The position numbers and the translations under genes were made by a program. This document shows, piece after piece, positions 1 to 8,543 of a stretch of DNA of 64,000 nt. The notes under the pieces are model-generated. The model ran no database searches and was not told the DNA's origin. It saw nothing but the letters and a program-made list of their open reading frames with translations. How positions within the stretch are numbered: position 1 is the stretch's first letter; every line of letters begins with the position of its first letter. Origin of the DNA: JBBDRJ01 sp963766295 (lineage in GTDB: Bacteria; Actinomycetota; JAICYB01); assembly GCA_963766295.1 (NCBI GenBank), contig CAVXYW010000002.1:310001-374000 (forward strand). The letters are read 5' to 3'.

Positions 1-25
1 ACGGCGTCGGGCACGTGATGCGAGA

Positions 26-44
26 GATGCCCGGAAAGGGCATC
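26..44 (-). terminator. Perfect hairpin downstream of the dodecin gene, possible terminator
   Basis: GATGCCC and GGGCATC form a perfect 7-bp stem with a GGAAA loop, 40 bases beyond the dodecin stop codon on the minus strand. There is no T-run after it, so it would be a weak or factor-dependent terminator. I see no gene in bases 1-83. Confidence 0.25.
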
Positions 45-83
45 GCAATATGCTGCGGGCGTGGTTCGGACTGGCTCACCGAG

Positions 84-299
84 CTACTCGTGCAGCTTCT
101 CCTTGACGATGAACGTGACTCTCAACCAGACGCGGTACTCGTCGACCCGTCCATCCTTGACGCTCCCGCTGACGCGGCTGATCTCGAACTCCGTCACGTC
201 GGAGATCGTCAGCGATGCTCTGCTTACTGCTTCCTCGATCGCTGACTCGAGCGATTCGGTCGAAGTGCCGGACAGATCCAGGGTCTTGGTGACCGTCAT
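84..299 (-). CDS. Dodecin family flavin-binding protein
   Basis: A 71-residue protein of normal dodecin length. Dodecins are small dodecameric shells that bind and buffer flavins (or CoA) in the cytoplasm. Seen: the N-terminal strand TKTLDLSGTS, one long helix (about 14-32, ESLESAIEEAVSRAS) and two C-terminal strands (EYRVWLRVTFIV), which is the family layout. The start ATG has an ideal AGGAGG 5 bases upstream. At the position where many dodecins carry the flavin-stacking Trp, the motif here reads TEFEISRV, so Phe may replace it; this is inferred from memory of the family. The gene is monocistronic and divergent from the PHP gene. Confidence 0.85.
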   Translation of the reverse strand: MTVTKTLDLSGTSTESLESAIEEAVSRASLTISDVTEFEISRVSGSVKDGRVDEYRVWLRVTFIVKEKLHE

Positions 300-335
300 G
301 CACCCTCCTTATTCAGTGGGCGCCTAGAGTAGCCC

Positions 336-1175
336 GTGCCCGTGATCGACCTGCATTGCCACACGAGCGCGTCGGACGGAACGCTTTCACCGCGTGAGCT
401 CGTGGAGCGGGCTAAGGCCGATGGCGCCGACGTAATTGCCGTCACCGACCACGACACCGTTGACGGGATCGCGGAAGCCGTGAGCCACGGTGAGGAGATC
501 GGTGTGCGTGTCGTGCCCGGGATAGAGCTGTCCTGCTATGAGGGGCGCAGCGTCCACATGCTCGGCTACTTCATCGATCGGACTTCCCGTTCGCTGCTCG
601 AAGAGCTCGTCCTGTTGAAGGAGGAGAGGCTCACTCGTGCTCTCCGCATGGTCGATCGGCTCAACGAGCTCGGCTATGAGTTGACCTTCGACGAAGTCCA
701 GAAACAGTCGGAAGGTGATGTGTTGGCCCGGCCGCACGTGGCGCGAGCGCTTGTTGCACGTGGATACATAGCGGAGGTACGCGACGCTTTCACGCCAGAG
801 CTCATTGGAGATGGGGGCCGGGCCGACGTGACTAAGCGGTCACCGACACCGAAAGAAGGTATCGCCTTGATCCGTTCGGCCGGCGGCGTTGCCGTGATCG
901 CGCACGCGGCGGTCGGGCACCACGAGGGCCCGGAGCGCATGGTGCCCGTCGCGCTGATCGAGCAGCTCGCGGCCGACGGGCTTGCAGGGATCGAAGTCGA
1001 CCACCCAGATCATCCGCGGGTCATCCGAAAAGAGCTGCGGGCGCTGACCGAGCGGCTGGACCTCATCGGTATCGGTGGTTCCGACTTCCACGGGGACCTC
1101 GAGCACCGCGTCGGAAATTGCACGACCAGCGTGGATGCTCTCGATGCACTGGAAGCGGCGTCTTCGGCCACCTGA
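336..1175 (+). CDS. PHP domain phosphoesterase (TrpH/YciV-like)
   Basis: A 279-residue PHP-family metal-dependent phosphoesterase. Relatives (E. coli YciV/RNase AM) hydrolyse 3',5'-nucleoside bisphosphates and trim short RNA 5' ends. Seen: motif I DLHCHTSASDG (residues 5-15), AVTDHDT (about 36-42), PGIELSC, AVIAHAA and the terminal GGSDFHG, together giving the expected His/Asp metal-ligand set. The start is GTG at 336, with an alternative GTG at 342; neither has a strong ribosome binding site. The following ABC gene begins 29 bases downstream, so co-transcription is possible. The exact substrate cannot be told from sequence. Confidence 0.85.
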   Translation: MPVIDLHCHTSASDGTLSPRELVERAKADGADVIAVTDHDTVDGIAEAVSHGEEIGVRVVPGIELSCYEGRSVHMLGYFIDRTSRSLLEELVLLKEERLTRALRMVDRLNELGYELTFDEVQKQSEGDVLARPHVARALVARGYIAEVRDAFTPELIGDGGRADVTKRSPTPKEGIALIRSAGGVAVIAHAAVGHHEGPERMVPVALIEQLAADGLAGIEVDHPDHPRVIRKELRALTERLDLIGIGGSDFHGDLEHRVGNCTTSVDALDALEAASSAT

Positions 1176-1204
1176 CAGTCGTGCTGTCACATTAGAGTGG
1201 CTGG

Positions 1205-2938
1205 ATGCTGATCAGGCTCCTGCGCACTCACTTGCGTGCCTACAAGCGGGTCCTGCTCGTGCTGCTCGGCCTGCAGGCGATCCAGGCGCTGGCGAACCTC
1301 TATCTGCCGAACCTAAACGCCAGCATCATCGACAAAGGCGTCCTTCGCGGTGACACCGGCTACATCTGGACGCTCGGCGGCGTGATGCTCGCCGTCACGT
1401 TAGTCCAGGCGGTATTCGCGGTCGCCGCGTTCTACCTCGGCGCCCGCGTCGCGTCGGGGTTCGGACGCGACGTTCGGTCGAACCTGTTCCATCGCTCACT
1501 CGAGTTCTCCAGCCGCGAGGTGAACCACTTCGGTCCGGCCTCGCTGATCACGCGCGTGACGAACGATGTTCAGCAGGTCCAGATGCTCGTCGTGATGGGG
1601 TGCAACATGCTGCTCGCCGCGCCCATAACGATCGTCGGCGGCGTGATCCTGGCGCTTCATCAGAACGCGGGGATGGCGTGGCTACTCGGCGCGAGCATGC
1701 CGCTGCTTCTCATCGTCTTCGGTCTGCTGATGAGCCGGATGGTGCCGCAGTTCCGGATGATGCAGGAACGGCTCGACAAGACGAACCTCGTCTTGCGCGA
1801 GCAGATCGTCGGGATGCGTGTCGTTCGGGCGTTCGTGCGTGAGCCGGTCGAGACCGAGCGGTTCAAGGATGTGAATGACGAGCTAACACACACCTCGCTC
1901 GTGGCCGGACGGCTGATGGCCGGGATGTTCCCGATCATCATGTTGTTCATCAACGTCAGTAACTCCGCCGTTATCTGGTTCGGCGCGAACAAGATCGCGG
2001 ACGCGACCATGACGATCGGCGACCTGATCTCGTTCCTCACGTACTTCACGCTGATCCTCACCGCGGTCGTGATGTCGACGTTCGTCGCCGTGATGGCGCC
2101 GCGCGCCGCAGTCGCCGCCGAACGGATCCAGGAGGTTCTCGACACCGACCCGTCGGTCGAGGCGCCTAAGCGGCCGGTGCGAAGGATGACCAAGCGCGGG
2201 ACGCTCGAGCTACGTGACGTGGCTTTCGGCTATCCGGGAGCCGAAGCGCCCGTTCTCCACGGGATCTCCTTCCGCGCGCTTCCCGGCCAAACGACGGCCG
2301 TCATCGGGTCGACGGGTTCGGGGAAGACGAGCCTGATCAACGTCATCTCGCGCCTCGTCGACGTCACGCAAGGGACGGTTCTCATTGGTGGTGTCGACGT
2401 TCGGAAGCTGGATCCGGACGTGTTGTGGCATCGCATAGGCCTCGTGCCCCAGAAGGCGTATCTCTTCGCCGGCACAGTGGCGAGCAACGTTCGCTACGGC
2501 AAGCCGGAGGCAAGCGACAAAGAAGTCTGGACGGCGCTCGAGATCGCGCAGGCGAAAGACTTCGTGAAGGCGATGGGCGGACTCGACGCGCCGATCACTC
2601 AGGGTGGGGCGAACGTGTCGGGCGGTCAGCGCCAACGCTTGGCGATATCACGAGCACTCGTGCGAAGTCCGGATGTGTACCTGTTCGACGATTCGTTTTC
2701 CGCGCTCGACCTTGCGACGGATGCCCGGTTGCGTGCCGCCCTGGCACCGCACACGCGCAAAGCGACGGTCATCGTCGTCGCGCAGCGTGTGTCGACCATC
2801 AAGAATGCGGATCAGATCCTCGTGCTCGAAGAAGGCGCAGCGGTCGGCCTTGGGACGCATCGTGAGCTCCTGAAGTCCTGCCCGACCTACGCGGAGATCG
2901 TCGCGTCGCAAGTTGCCCAGGAAAAGGTCGGGGTATGA
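1205..2938 (+). CDS. ABC exporter subunit A (degenerate-site subunit of a heterodimer)
   Basis: A 577-residue half-transporter: a six-helix exporter domain (about 1-320) followed by an ATPase domain (about 340-570). Seen: Walker A GSTGSGKT, signature VSGGQRQRL, Walker B YLFDDSFSALD and H-loop region VAQRVST, where Gln stands in place of the usual switch His. The residue after Walker B is Asp, not the catalytic Glu. In heterodimeric exporters such as TM287/288 this marks the subunit carrying the non-hydrolysing site. The next gene overlaps by 4 bases (ATGA) and supplies the partner. Substrate unknown; multidrug or lipid export is the family norm. Confidence 0.9.
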   Translation: MLIRLLRTHLRAYKRVLLVLLGLQAIQALANLYLPNLNASIIDKGVLRGDTGYIWTLGGVMLAVTLVQAVFAVAAFYLGARVASGFGRDVRSNLFHRSLEFSSREVNHFGPASLITRVTNDVQQVQMLVVMGCNMLLAAPITIVGGVILALHQNAGMAWLLGASMPLLLIVFGLLMSRMVPQFRMMQERLDKTNLVLREQIVGMRVVRAFVREPVETERFKDVNDELTHTSLVAGRLMAGMFPIIMLFINVSNSAVIWFGANKIADATMTIGDLISFLTYFTLILTAVVMSTFVAVMAPRAAVAAERIQEVLDTDPSVEAPKRPVRRMTKRGTLELRDVAFGYPGAEAPVLHGISFRALPGQTTAVIGSTGSGKTSLINVISRLVDVTQGTVLIGGVDVRKLDPDVLWHRIGLVPQKAYLFAGTVASNVRYGKPEASDKEVWTALEIAQAKDFVKAMGGLDAPITQGGANVSGGQRQRLAISRALVRSPDVYLFDDSFSALDLATDARLRAALAPHTRKATVIVVAQRVSTIKNADQILVLEEGAAVGLGTHRELLKSCPTYAEIVASQVAQEKVGV

Positions 2939-4986
2939 CTGTCGACCCCAAGCATCAGGACGAGGACGAGGACGCACAGCCGAAGCCGCCGCCGATCACC
3001 GGCGGGCCGATGGGGCGATGGGGATCGGCCGGCATGCCGCTCGAGCGACCGAGCGACTTCGGCAGCGCGATCCGACAGTTGTGGCAACGGCTGAGGCCGG
3101 AGCGTTTCCGGCTGGTCGCCGTCATCGTTTTCTCGATCACCGGCGTATCGCTATCGGTGTACGGACCCAAGTTGCTCGGACGAGCCACCGACCAGCTGAT
3201 CAAGGGCTTGCTGCCGGGGTCCGGCGGGATCGACTTCCCGTCGCTGCACCAGATCCTCCTCGCAGTGGTTGCGCTATACCTCTGCTCGGCGGCGTTCCAG
3301 TACCTGCAGGCGTTCATCCTCGCCGGAATGGTGCAGCGCACGATGCACAAGCTGCGATCGGATGTTGAGGACAAGCTCAACGCGCTCCCGCTGGCCTATG
3401 TCGATCGTGCGGCACGAGGCGATCTGCTCAGCCGCGTGACGAACGACATAGACAACCTCGCGCAGAGTCTTCAACAGACGATCAGCCAATTGATGATGAG
3501 CGTGTTCATGCTGCTCGGGACGACCATCATGATGCTGCTCATCTCGCCGATCCTGGCCATCATCGCGCTCGTGACGCTGCCGCTTTCTACGTTCATCATT
3601 CGTTTCATCGCCAAACGTTCGCGCGGCCGGTTCATCGCACAGTGGGGACACACCGGCAAGCTCAACGCCCTAACCGAGGAGTCGCTGACCGGTCACGCCA
3701 TCGTGAAGTCGTTCGGGCGCGCCCACGACGTCGAGGAAGAGTTCCGGAAGACCAACGACGATCTCTACGAGGCCAGCTTCGGAGCGCAGTTCATCTCCGG
3801 AACCATCCAGCCGGCGATGATCTTTTTGGGCAACCTGAACTTCGTCGCCATCGCCGTCATCGGCGGTGTTCGCGTCGCCACGGGTGCGATGACGATCGGC
3901 GGTATCCAGGCATTCATCCAGTACTCCCGTCAGTTCTCGCAGCCGATGCAACAGCTCGCATCGATGGCGAACCTCTTCCAGTCCGGACTCGCATCGGCCG
4001 AGCGCGTCTTCCACCTCCTCGACGCCGATGAGCAGTCGCCGGACCCCGCGAAGTGGTACCCGAGCAGGAATGGTGCGGCGGCCAACGGACATGCGTATCG
4101 GCCGAAGAACTCGAAGCAGTGGACTGCGCGCTGGGAGGTTGCCGAGAACAGACGCCGCCGTCGGAAGACTAAGTCCGGCTTCCGGACGAAGAAGGAAGCG
4201 ACCGAGTTCGCGGTGTCGCAGTCCGCACCGCTGCGCGGACGCGTCGAATTCGACCACGTTTCTTTCTCTTACGACCCCGACCGTCCGCTGATCACCGACC
4301 TGTCCCTTGTCGCAGAGCCCGGCCGGACCGTGGCCATCGTGGGGCCGACGGGTGCCGGCAAAACGACGCTGGTGAACCTGATCATGCGGTTCTACGAGCT
4401 CGACGGCGGAAGGATCACCCTCGACGGGCAAGACATCTCGAAGATGCCGAGGGCGAGCTTGAGATCGAACATCGGCATGGTCTTGCAGGACACGTGGATG
4501 TTCGAAGGCACAATCCGAGACAACATCGCCTACGGCAATCCCGGCGCGACCGAGGAACAGATCCTTGCCGCAGCGCGCGCGACCTACGTCGACCGATTCG
4601 TCCACGTGCTGCCGGACGGCTACGACACGGTTGTTGACGACGAGAGCGGTGCGATCAGCACGGGCGAGAAGCAGTTGCTCACGATCGCACGCGCCTTCCT
4701 AAAAGACCCGACGATCCTGATCCTGGACGAGGCAACCAGCTCCGTCGACACGCGGACGGAAGTCCTCCTCCAGGAAGCTATGGCGGCCATCCGGTCGCAG
4801 CGCACTAGTTTCGTGATCGCCCACCGCCTCTCGACCATCCGTAACGCCGACGTCATCCTCGTGATGGAGGACGGCAACATCGTCGAGCAGGGACACCATT
4901 CCGATCTGCTCGCGAAGCACGGCGCGTACGCCAGGCTGTACAACGCGCAGTTCGCGGCTCCAGTTCTCGAGGACGCTGAAATCTAG
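2935..4986 (+). CDS. ABC exporter subunit B with integrase-arm-like insert
   Basis: A 683-residue half-transporter, longer than usual (about 600-620). Order: Pro-rich acidic N-terminus (1-40), six-helix domain (about 50-365), an insert (about 376-432), then the ATPase domain (about 433-675). Seen: Walker A GPTGAGKTT, Walker B ILILDEATSSVD with catalytic Glu, switch His in VIAHRLST. The signature reads ISTGEKQLL instead of LSGGQ. Its degenerate signature would pair with the degenerate Walker site of subunit A, and its intact Walker B with the intact signature of A, as expected for a one-active-site heterodimer. The insert resembles the N-terminal Arm domain of tyrosine integrases (see findings). 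Substrate unknown. Confidence 0.9.
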   Translation: MTVDPKHQDEDEDAQPKPPPITGGPMGRWGSAGMPLERPSDFGSAIRQLWQRLRPERFRLVAVIVFSITGVSLSVYGPKLLGRATDQLIKGLLPGSGGIDFPSLHQILLAVVALYLCSAAFQYLQAFILAGMVQRTMHKLRSDVEDKLNALPLAYVDRAARGDLLSRVTNDIDNLAQSLQQTISQLMMSVFMLLGTTIMMLLISPILAIIALVTLPLSTFIIRFIAKRSRGRFIAQWGHTGKLNALTEESLTGHAIVKSFGRAHDVEEEFRKTNDDLYEASFGAQFISGTIQPAMIFLGNLNFVAIAVIGGVRVATGAMTIGGIQAFIQYSRQFSQPMQQLASMANLFQSGLASAERVFHLLDADEQSPDPAKWYPSRNGAAANGHAYRPKNSKQWTARWEVAENRRRRRKTKSGFRTKKEATEFAVSQSAPLRGRVEFDHVSFSYDPDRPLITDLSLVAEPGRTVAIVGPTGAGKTTLVNLIMRFYELDGGRITLDGQDISKMPRASLRSNIGMVLQDTWMFEGTIRDNIAYGNPGATEEQILAAARATYVDRFVHVLPDGYDTVVDDESGAISTGEKQLLTIARAFLKDPTILILDEATSSVDTRTEVLLQEAMAAIRSQRTSFVIAHRLSTIRNADVILVMEDGNIVEQGHHSDLLAKHGAYARLYNAQFAAPVLEDAEI

Positions 4987-4990
4987 AAGG

Positions 4991-5162
4991 GAATCGCTGG
5001 GCTCAGCTTGAATTCGCTGGGCCGGTTGGACTCGAACCGTCGTGCTCTGTCCATTATTTCGCACCGTGTCTTCTCACCTCCACAAAGACGATGGTGTGAC
5101 TCGGCTCAACCCTCTCGCCATGCACGTTGCGGAGGTCTCCTTGGCGTCAAATTGGCGTCAAA
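4991..5162. repeat. Repeat-rich intergenic stretch with a tRNA T-arm-like hairpin
   Basis: This gap between two convergent genes holds three structures: an imperfect direct repeat (GAATCGCTGGGC at 4991 and GAATTCGCTGGGC at 5010); a hairpin CGGTT-7 bases-AACCG at 5023-5039, which on the minus strand reads GGTTCGAGTCC like a tRNA T-arm; and an exact 11-bp tandem repeat TTGGCGTCAAA twice at 5141-5162. No intact tRNA can be folded. It could be an old integration (att) scar or simply a bidirectional terminator region. Confidence 0.35.
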
Positions 5163-5182
5163 CCCTGAGGGCAATCTGAAGC

Positions 5183-6826
5183 TCAATCGAGCATCGATGC
5201 TCGAATGAGCGAGTTGCCGAACGCGTCCAACATCCACATGTCCTTCGTGAACGCCACTGCGATCGGCTGACGCAAACCCGCCTTTATCCGGCGCTCGATC
5301 TTGTTGGTTGCCGGGTTCAGGCGCACGAGGAACGCCGAGAACCGCACTGCGACAATCAGCTTGCCTTTCTGATCGGGAGTGAGCGTCCACGTCTGGCCCC
5401 CGACGTCGACCTTGGAGATCACGTCCAGCGACAGGGGGTCGAGTCGGCTGACGACCTCCTGGGCCCCCACCCAGAGCGAGCCATCAAGAACGGCCATCTG
5501 GTAGGGCGCGGTCGATAGACGCGTCTGGGCGAGCACCTTTCCCGAATCGGGATCGAGTCGCGATACGGACCGGCTGCCATAGCTCGTGACCCAGACGTTG
5601 CGTCCATGCGCGGCGACCACGTAGGGCTCCGCCCCGACGGCGGTGTGGGTCTGCTCGTGTGTTCGTAAGTCGATCCGCACGACTTCCCCGGCCCCGGGTA
5701 CCGCTGCCCAGAGCGCGTCAGTCGTCGCCGCTAGACCCCAGGCGTTGTCGGACAGTCCGATGCGCGACATGACGCGGTTGCTCGCCGGGTCGATCGCAAA
5801 GATGACGCGCCGGCCCGGCACCCAAATGCGATCCGCCGTCACGACGGGGAGACCGGTTGCTCCGTCCTCACGGATGCGTGTGAGCACGCGGGCGTTTCCG
5901 GCATCGACGCGAACCACGCTCCCACTACCCGCCTGAGCGGTTACCCAGAGCGAGTCGAACCCCGTCGCGAGGCCCTCGGGCGGGAAACTCGGGAACCTGA
6001 CCGGAACCTCGGCTCGGACAGCGAGGTCGCTCCGCCGCACGTCCACCGTGTGCACGGCGGCAAGCGAACTCGCGACAACAACGAACGCTACGACGACGGC
6101 AATGCCGACACGTCGCGCTGCCGGTCGGATGAGCCAGACGGCAGAGATCACTAAACCGGCGATGAATCCGGCGAGGTGACTGACGTTCGTCCCGGTCGGG
6201 AACGTCGGTGCCGTCGCGACGACACTCGCGACCAGTGCGGCCAGCGCTACGCCGAAGAAGATCGCATCGCGGCTCGAACGGCGTCGCCGGGCAAACGCAA
6301 TCACGAGCACGCCTCCAACGAAGGCGTAGACCGCGTGGGACGTCCCTCCGCCCGGCACCCAGTAGAAGGGCGCACCGACGTAGATCGCGACGGCGCCGCA
6401 GATCGTCGCGACGAAGAACATGACGACGACCCTGAGCGCTCCGAACACACGCTCCACACGCGGGGCCGTTATGACGAACAGCAACGCGTTCCCGAGCCAG
6501 TGCTGGAGCGCGTTCACCGGTGGGTCAGACTCGGGTGCGTTGATCAGCGTCGTAGTGACGAATCGCCACACCTGGCCGAGCGCTTCGTGAGCGGGCGATT
6601 GGCCGATCCGCTCGATGACAGGGCCTGACTCGTGTAGCGATCCGGCCAGGACCATGTCGGAGATCGAGACTGCGGAGAAGATCGCGAGAAGCGTCCACGT
6701 CGCCGGTGTGGACCTAATAAGTTCCCGAAGACTTACGTCCTCATCCGCGCCCCACAACCAGCGGAGTGTCGCGAGCACCCAACCGCCGCGCGCAGCCCTG
6801 GATCGCGACGCGCTTGCATCGGTCAC
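5183..6826 (-). CDS. Rhomboid-like membrane protease fused to a beta-propeller
   Basis: A 547-residue fusion. Residues about 40-265 form a rhomboid-type membrane domain with at least six hydrophobic helices. The likely catalytic Ser163 lies in GGGTSHAVY (family GxSG, here with His after the Ser) and His217 in SHLAGFIAG. A further helix (about 250-270) leads to a propeller of repeated YVTN/NHL-like units (about 290-547) with recurring motifs such as DSLWVTAQ, DRIWVPG, RNVWVTS, GSLWVGA. The propeller is probably outside the cell and may present substrates to the protease. Start GTG 6826. It lies 42 bases downstream of the ThDP gene on the same strand. The rhomboid assignment is firm at the fold level, protease activity less so. 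Confidence 0.75.
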   Translation of the reverse strand: MTDASASRSRAARGGWVLATLRWLWGADEDVSLRELIRSTPATWTLLAIFSAVSISDMVLAGSLHESGPVIERIGQSPAHEALGQVWRFVTTTLINAPESDPPVNALQHWLGNALLFVITAPRVERVFGALRVVVMFFVATICGAVAIYVGAPFYWVPGGGTSHAVYAFVGGVLVIAFARRRRSSRDAIFFGVALAALVASVVATAPTFPTGTNVSHLAGFIAGLVISAVWLIRPAARRVGIAVVVAFVVVASSLAAVHTVDVRRSDLAVRAEVPVRFPSFPPEGLATGFDSLWVTAQAGSGSVVRVDAGNARVLTRIREDGATGLPVVTADRIWVPGRRVIFAIDPASNRVMSRIGLSDNAWGLAATTDALWAAVPGAGEVVRIDLRTHEQTHTAVGAEPYVVAAHGRNVWVTSYGSRSVSRLDPDSGKVLAQTRLSTAPYQMAVLDGSLWVGAQEVVSRLDPLSLDVISKVDVGGQTWTLTPDQKGKLIVAVRFSAFLVRLNPATNKIERRIKAGLRQPIAVAFTKDMWMLDAFGNSLIRASMLD

Positions 6827-6868
6827 CGGTTCGCTGGTTTCGCCCGGCGCACCGCGCCATGAGTCACC

Positions 6869-8542
6869 TCAGAAGGGCAGGTCGGGGATCGCGCGGTCCA
6901 GCTTGCAGTCGATCAGGAACGGCCCATCGTGCGAGAGCGCTTTCTTGACCGCCGTATTCAGCTCCTCGGGGTTCGCCGCGGTGGCCGAGCCGAGGCCGAG
7001 GCCGCGCGCAAGCGAGACGAAATCGACCTCGGGGTTGGTTATGTCCATCCCGATATAAGTGTCGGTCTCGTAAGCGCGTTGCTTCTGTGCACGCGTTCCC
7101 GACTTGATGATCGCGTAGCCGCCGTTGTTCATCACGATGTACAGGATCGGCAGCTTCTGACGCGCCGCCGTATACATCGCCTGCGGGCAGTACATGATCG
7201 CGCCATCGCCGAGCGTGCAGACGATGCGTCTATCGGGAAATGCAAGCGATACGCCGATAGCAGCCCCGACGCCCCAACCTAGCGCTCCGCCCTTGTGTCC
7301 GAACGCGCTATCCGAGTCGTCCAAAGCCGGAACCGCCCGCGTCCCGAGTGAGTTCGTGACGGATTCGTCCACGAAGGAAACGGGCGCATCGCCTAGGTGG
7401 TCGAGCACCGTTGCCATGATCCCGACCGACGTGAGCGGGATCTTGTCTTTCTCACCGGCCGCCCATACTGCAGTCATTCCACGGGCCCCCTCACCCTCGG
7501 CCATCAATCGCGTGCTGCGCTCCGCCGCTTTGGCGGCGGCTTCCGTCGGCCAATCCGCGACGGCGTCGATCAATGCGTCGATGAAGTGGTCGGCCGAAGC
7601 CACGACGCCGACCTCGGTCGGATAGTTCTTCGCGACCTCCCAAGGATCGGGGTGGGCATGGATGAGCTTGGATTCCGGCGGCACCGGATCGCTGGACTGG
7701 TAGTAGTACAGGAAGAACGCGCGAGCGCCGATCACGACGATCACGTCATGGTTCGAAAGGAATGCGCGCGCCACGTTGGGGAACGGCGGGACGCCTCCCG
7801 CCGACAACGGATGTGTGTTCGGGAAGTTCTGCTGCATAGCCAGCGGTGCGGTGAATACCTTGGCCCCCACGACCTCCGCTAGTTCTGCCAGCGGACCTTC
7901 CGCCCGGCGTCGTCCGACGTCGTCACCGGCGATGAAGCACGGACTTTCGGATGCGCCGATGATCTCGGCGATCCGCTCTACCGCCATCGGATCGGGAGCG
8001 GGCGCGGCAGGTACGTCGGCCGGCCGAAGGTCGATGTCGTCAGAGACTTCGCGTGCGAGCACATCCATCGGCCAGGACAAGAGCACTGGGCCTGCGGGTT
8101 CTGACGCAGCGACCTTGAATGCCCGGCGCAGAGAAGGGATCACGTCGTCGACCGACGTCGTTTCGTATGCCCACTTGACCAAGGGTTTGGTCATGTCGAC
8201 GAGCTCGGCCCTCAGAAGGGGTTCTGTAAGGGCGAAGCGAGTGTCCTCATTGCCGGCCGTGATAACGATGGGAGCGCGGTGTGCCTTTGCCATGTAGATG
8301 GACGACATCGCCTGCGCGACACCGGGTCCGGTGTGAAGGTTGACCACTTGGGGCCGCCGAGTTGCTTGCGCCAACCCGTCGGCTGCCGCAACGGCAACGT
8401 TTTCTTGCAGACACAGGACGAACTCGAGTGACGAGTCGACCATCGCGTCCATGAATGCGACTTCGGTCGTGCCGGGATTGCCGAAGACGTAACGAACGCT
8501 CTCGCCTTCGATGTAGCGCAGGACCGCGTCTGCGGCGCGCAC
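6869..8542 (-). CDS. Thiamine diphosphate-dependent enzyme, benzoylformate decarboxylase-like
   Basis: A 557-residue three-domain ThDP enzyme. Seen: N-terminal Pyr domain with GNPGTTE and the cofactor-activating Glu in CLQENVAVAAADG, the His in NLHTGPG that matches a catalytic His of benzoylformate decarboxylase, and the C-terminal PP-domain motif LGDGA...MNN that binds Mg-ThDP. The benzoylformate decarboxylase Ser in GNPGS is Thr here, and I find no clear match to its second active-site His (the region reads FFLYYYQSS), so the true 2-keto acid substrate is uncertain. The start is GTG 8542, one base after the stop of the DUF3107 gene, so the two are co-transcribed. Confidence 0.8.
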   Translation of the reverse strand: MRAADAVLRYIEGESVRYVFGNPGTTEVAFMDAMVDSSLEFVLCLQENVAVAAADGLAQATRRPQVVNLHTGPGVAQAMSSIYMAKAHRAPIVITAGNEDTRFALTEPLLRAELVDMTKPLVKWAYETTSVDDVIPSLRRAFKVAASEPAGPVLLSWPMDVLAREVSDDIDLRPADVPAAPAPDPMAVERIAEIIGASESPCFIAGDDVGRRRAEGPLAELAEVVGAKVFTAPLAMQQNFPNTHPLSAGGVPPFPNVARAFLSNHDVIVVIGARAFFLYYYQSSDPVPPESKLIHAHPDPWEVAKNYPTEVGVVASADHFIDALIDAVADWPTEAAAKAAERSTRLMAEGEGARGMTAVWAAGEKDKIPLTSVGIMATVLDHLGDAPVSFVDESVTNSLGTRAVPALDDSDSAFGHKGGALGWGVGAAIGVSLAFPDRRIVCTLGDGAIMYCPQAMYTAARQKLPILYIVMNNGGYAIIKSGTRAQKQRAYETDTYIGMDITNPEVDFVSLARGLGLGSATAANPEELNTAVKKALSHDGPFLIDCKLDRAIPDLPF

Positions 8543-8543
8543 G

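Noticed and set aside
5010..5060. Intact tRNA gene on the minus strand
   Set aside because: Only a T-arm-like hairpin is visible; the acceptor, D and anticodon arms cannot be formed.
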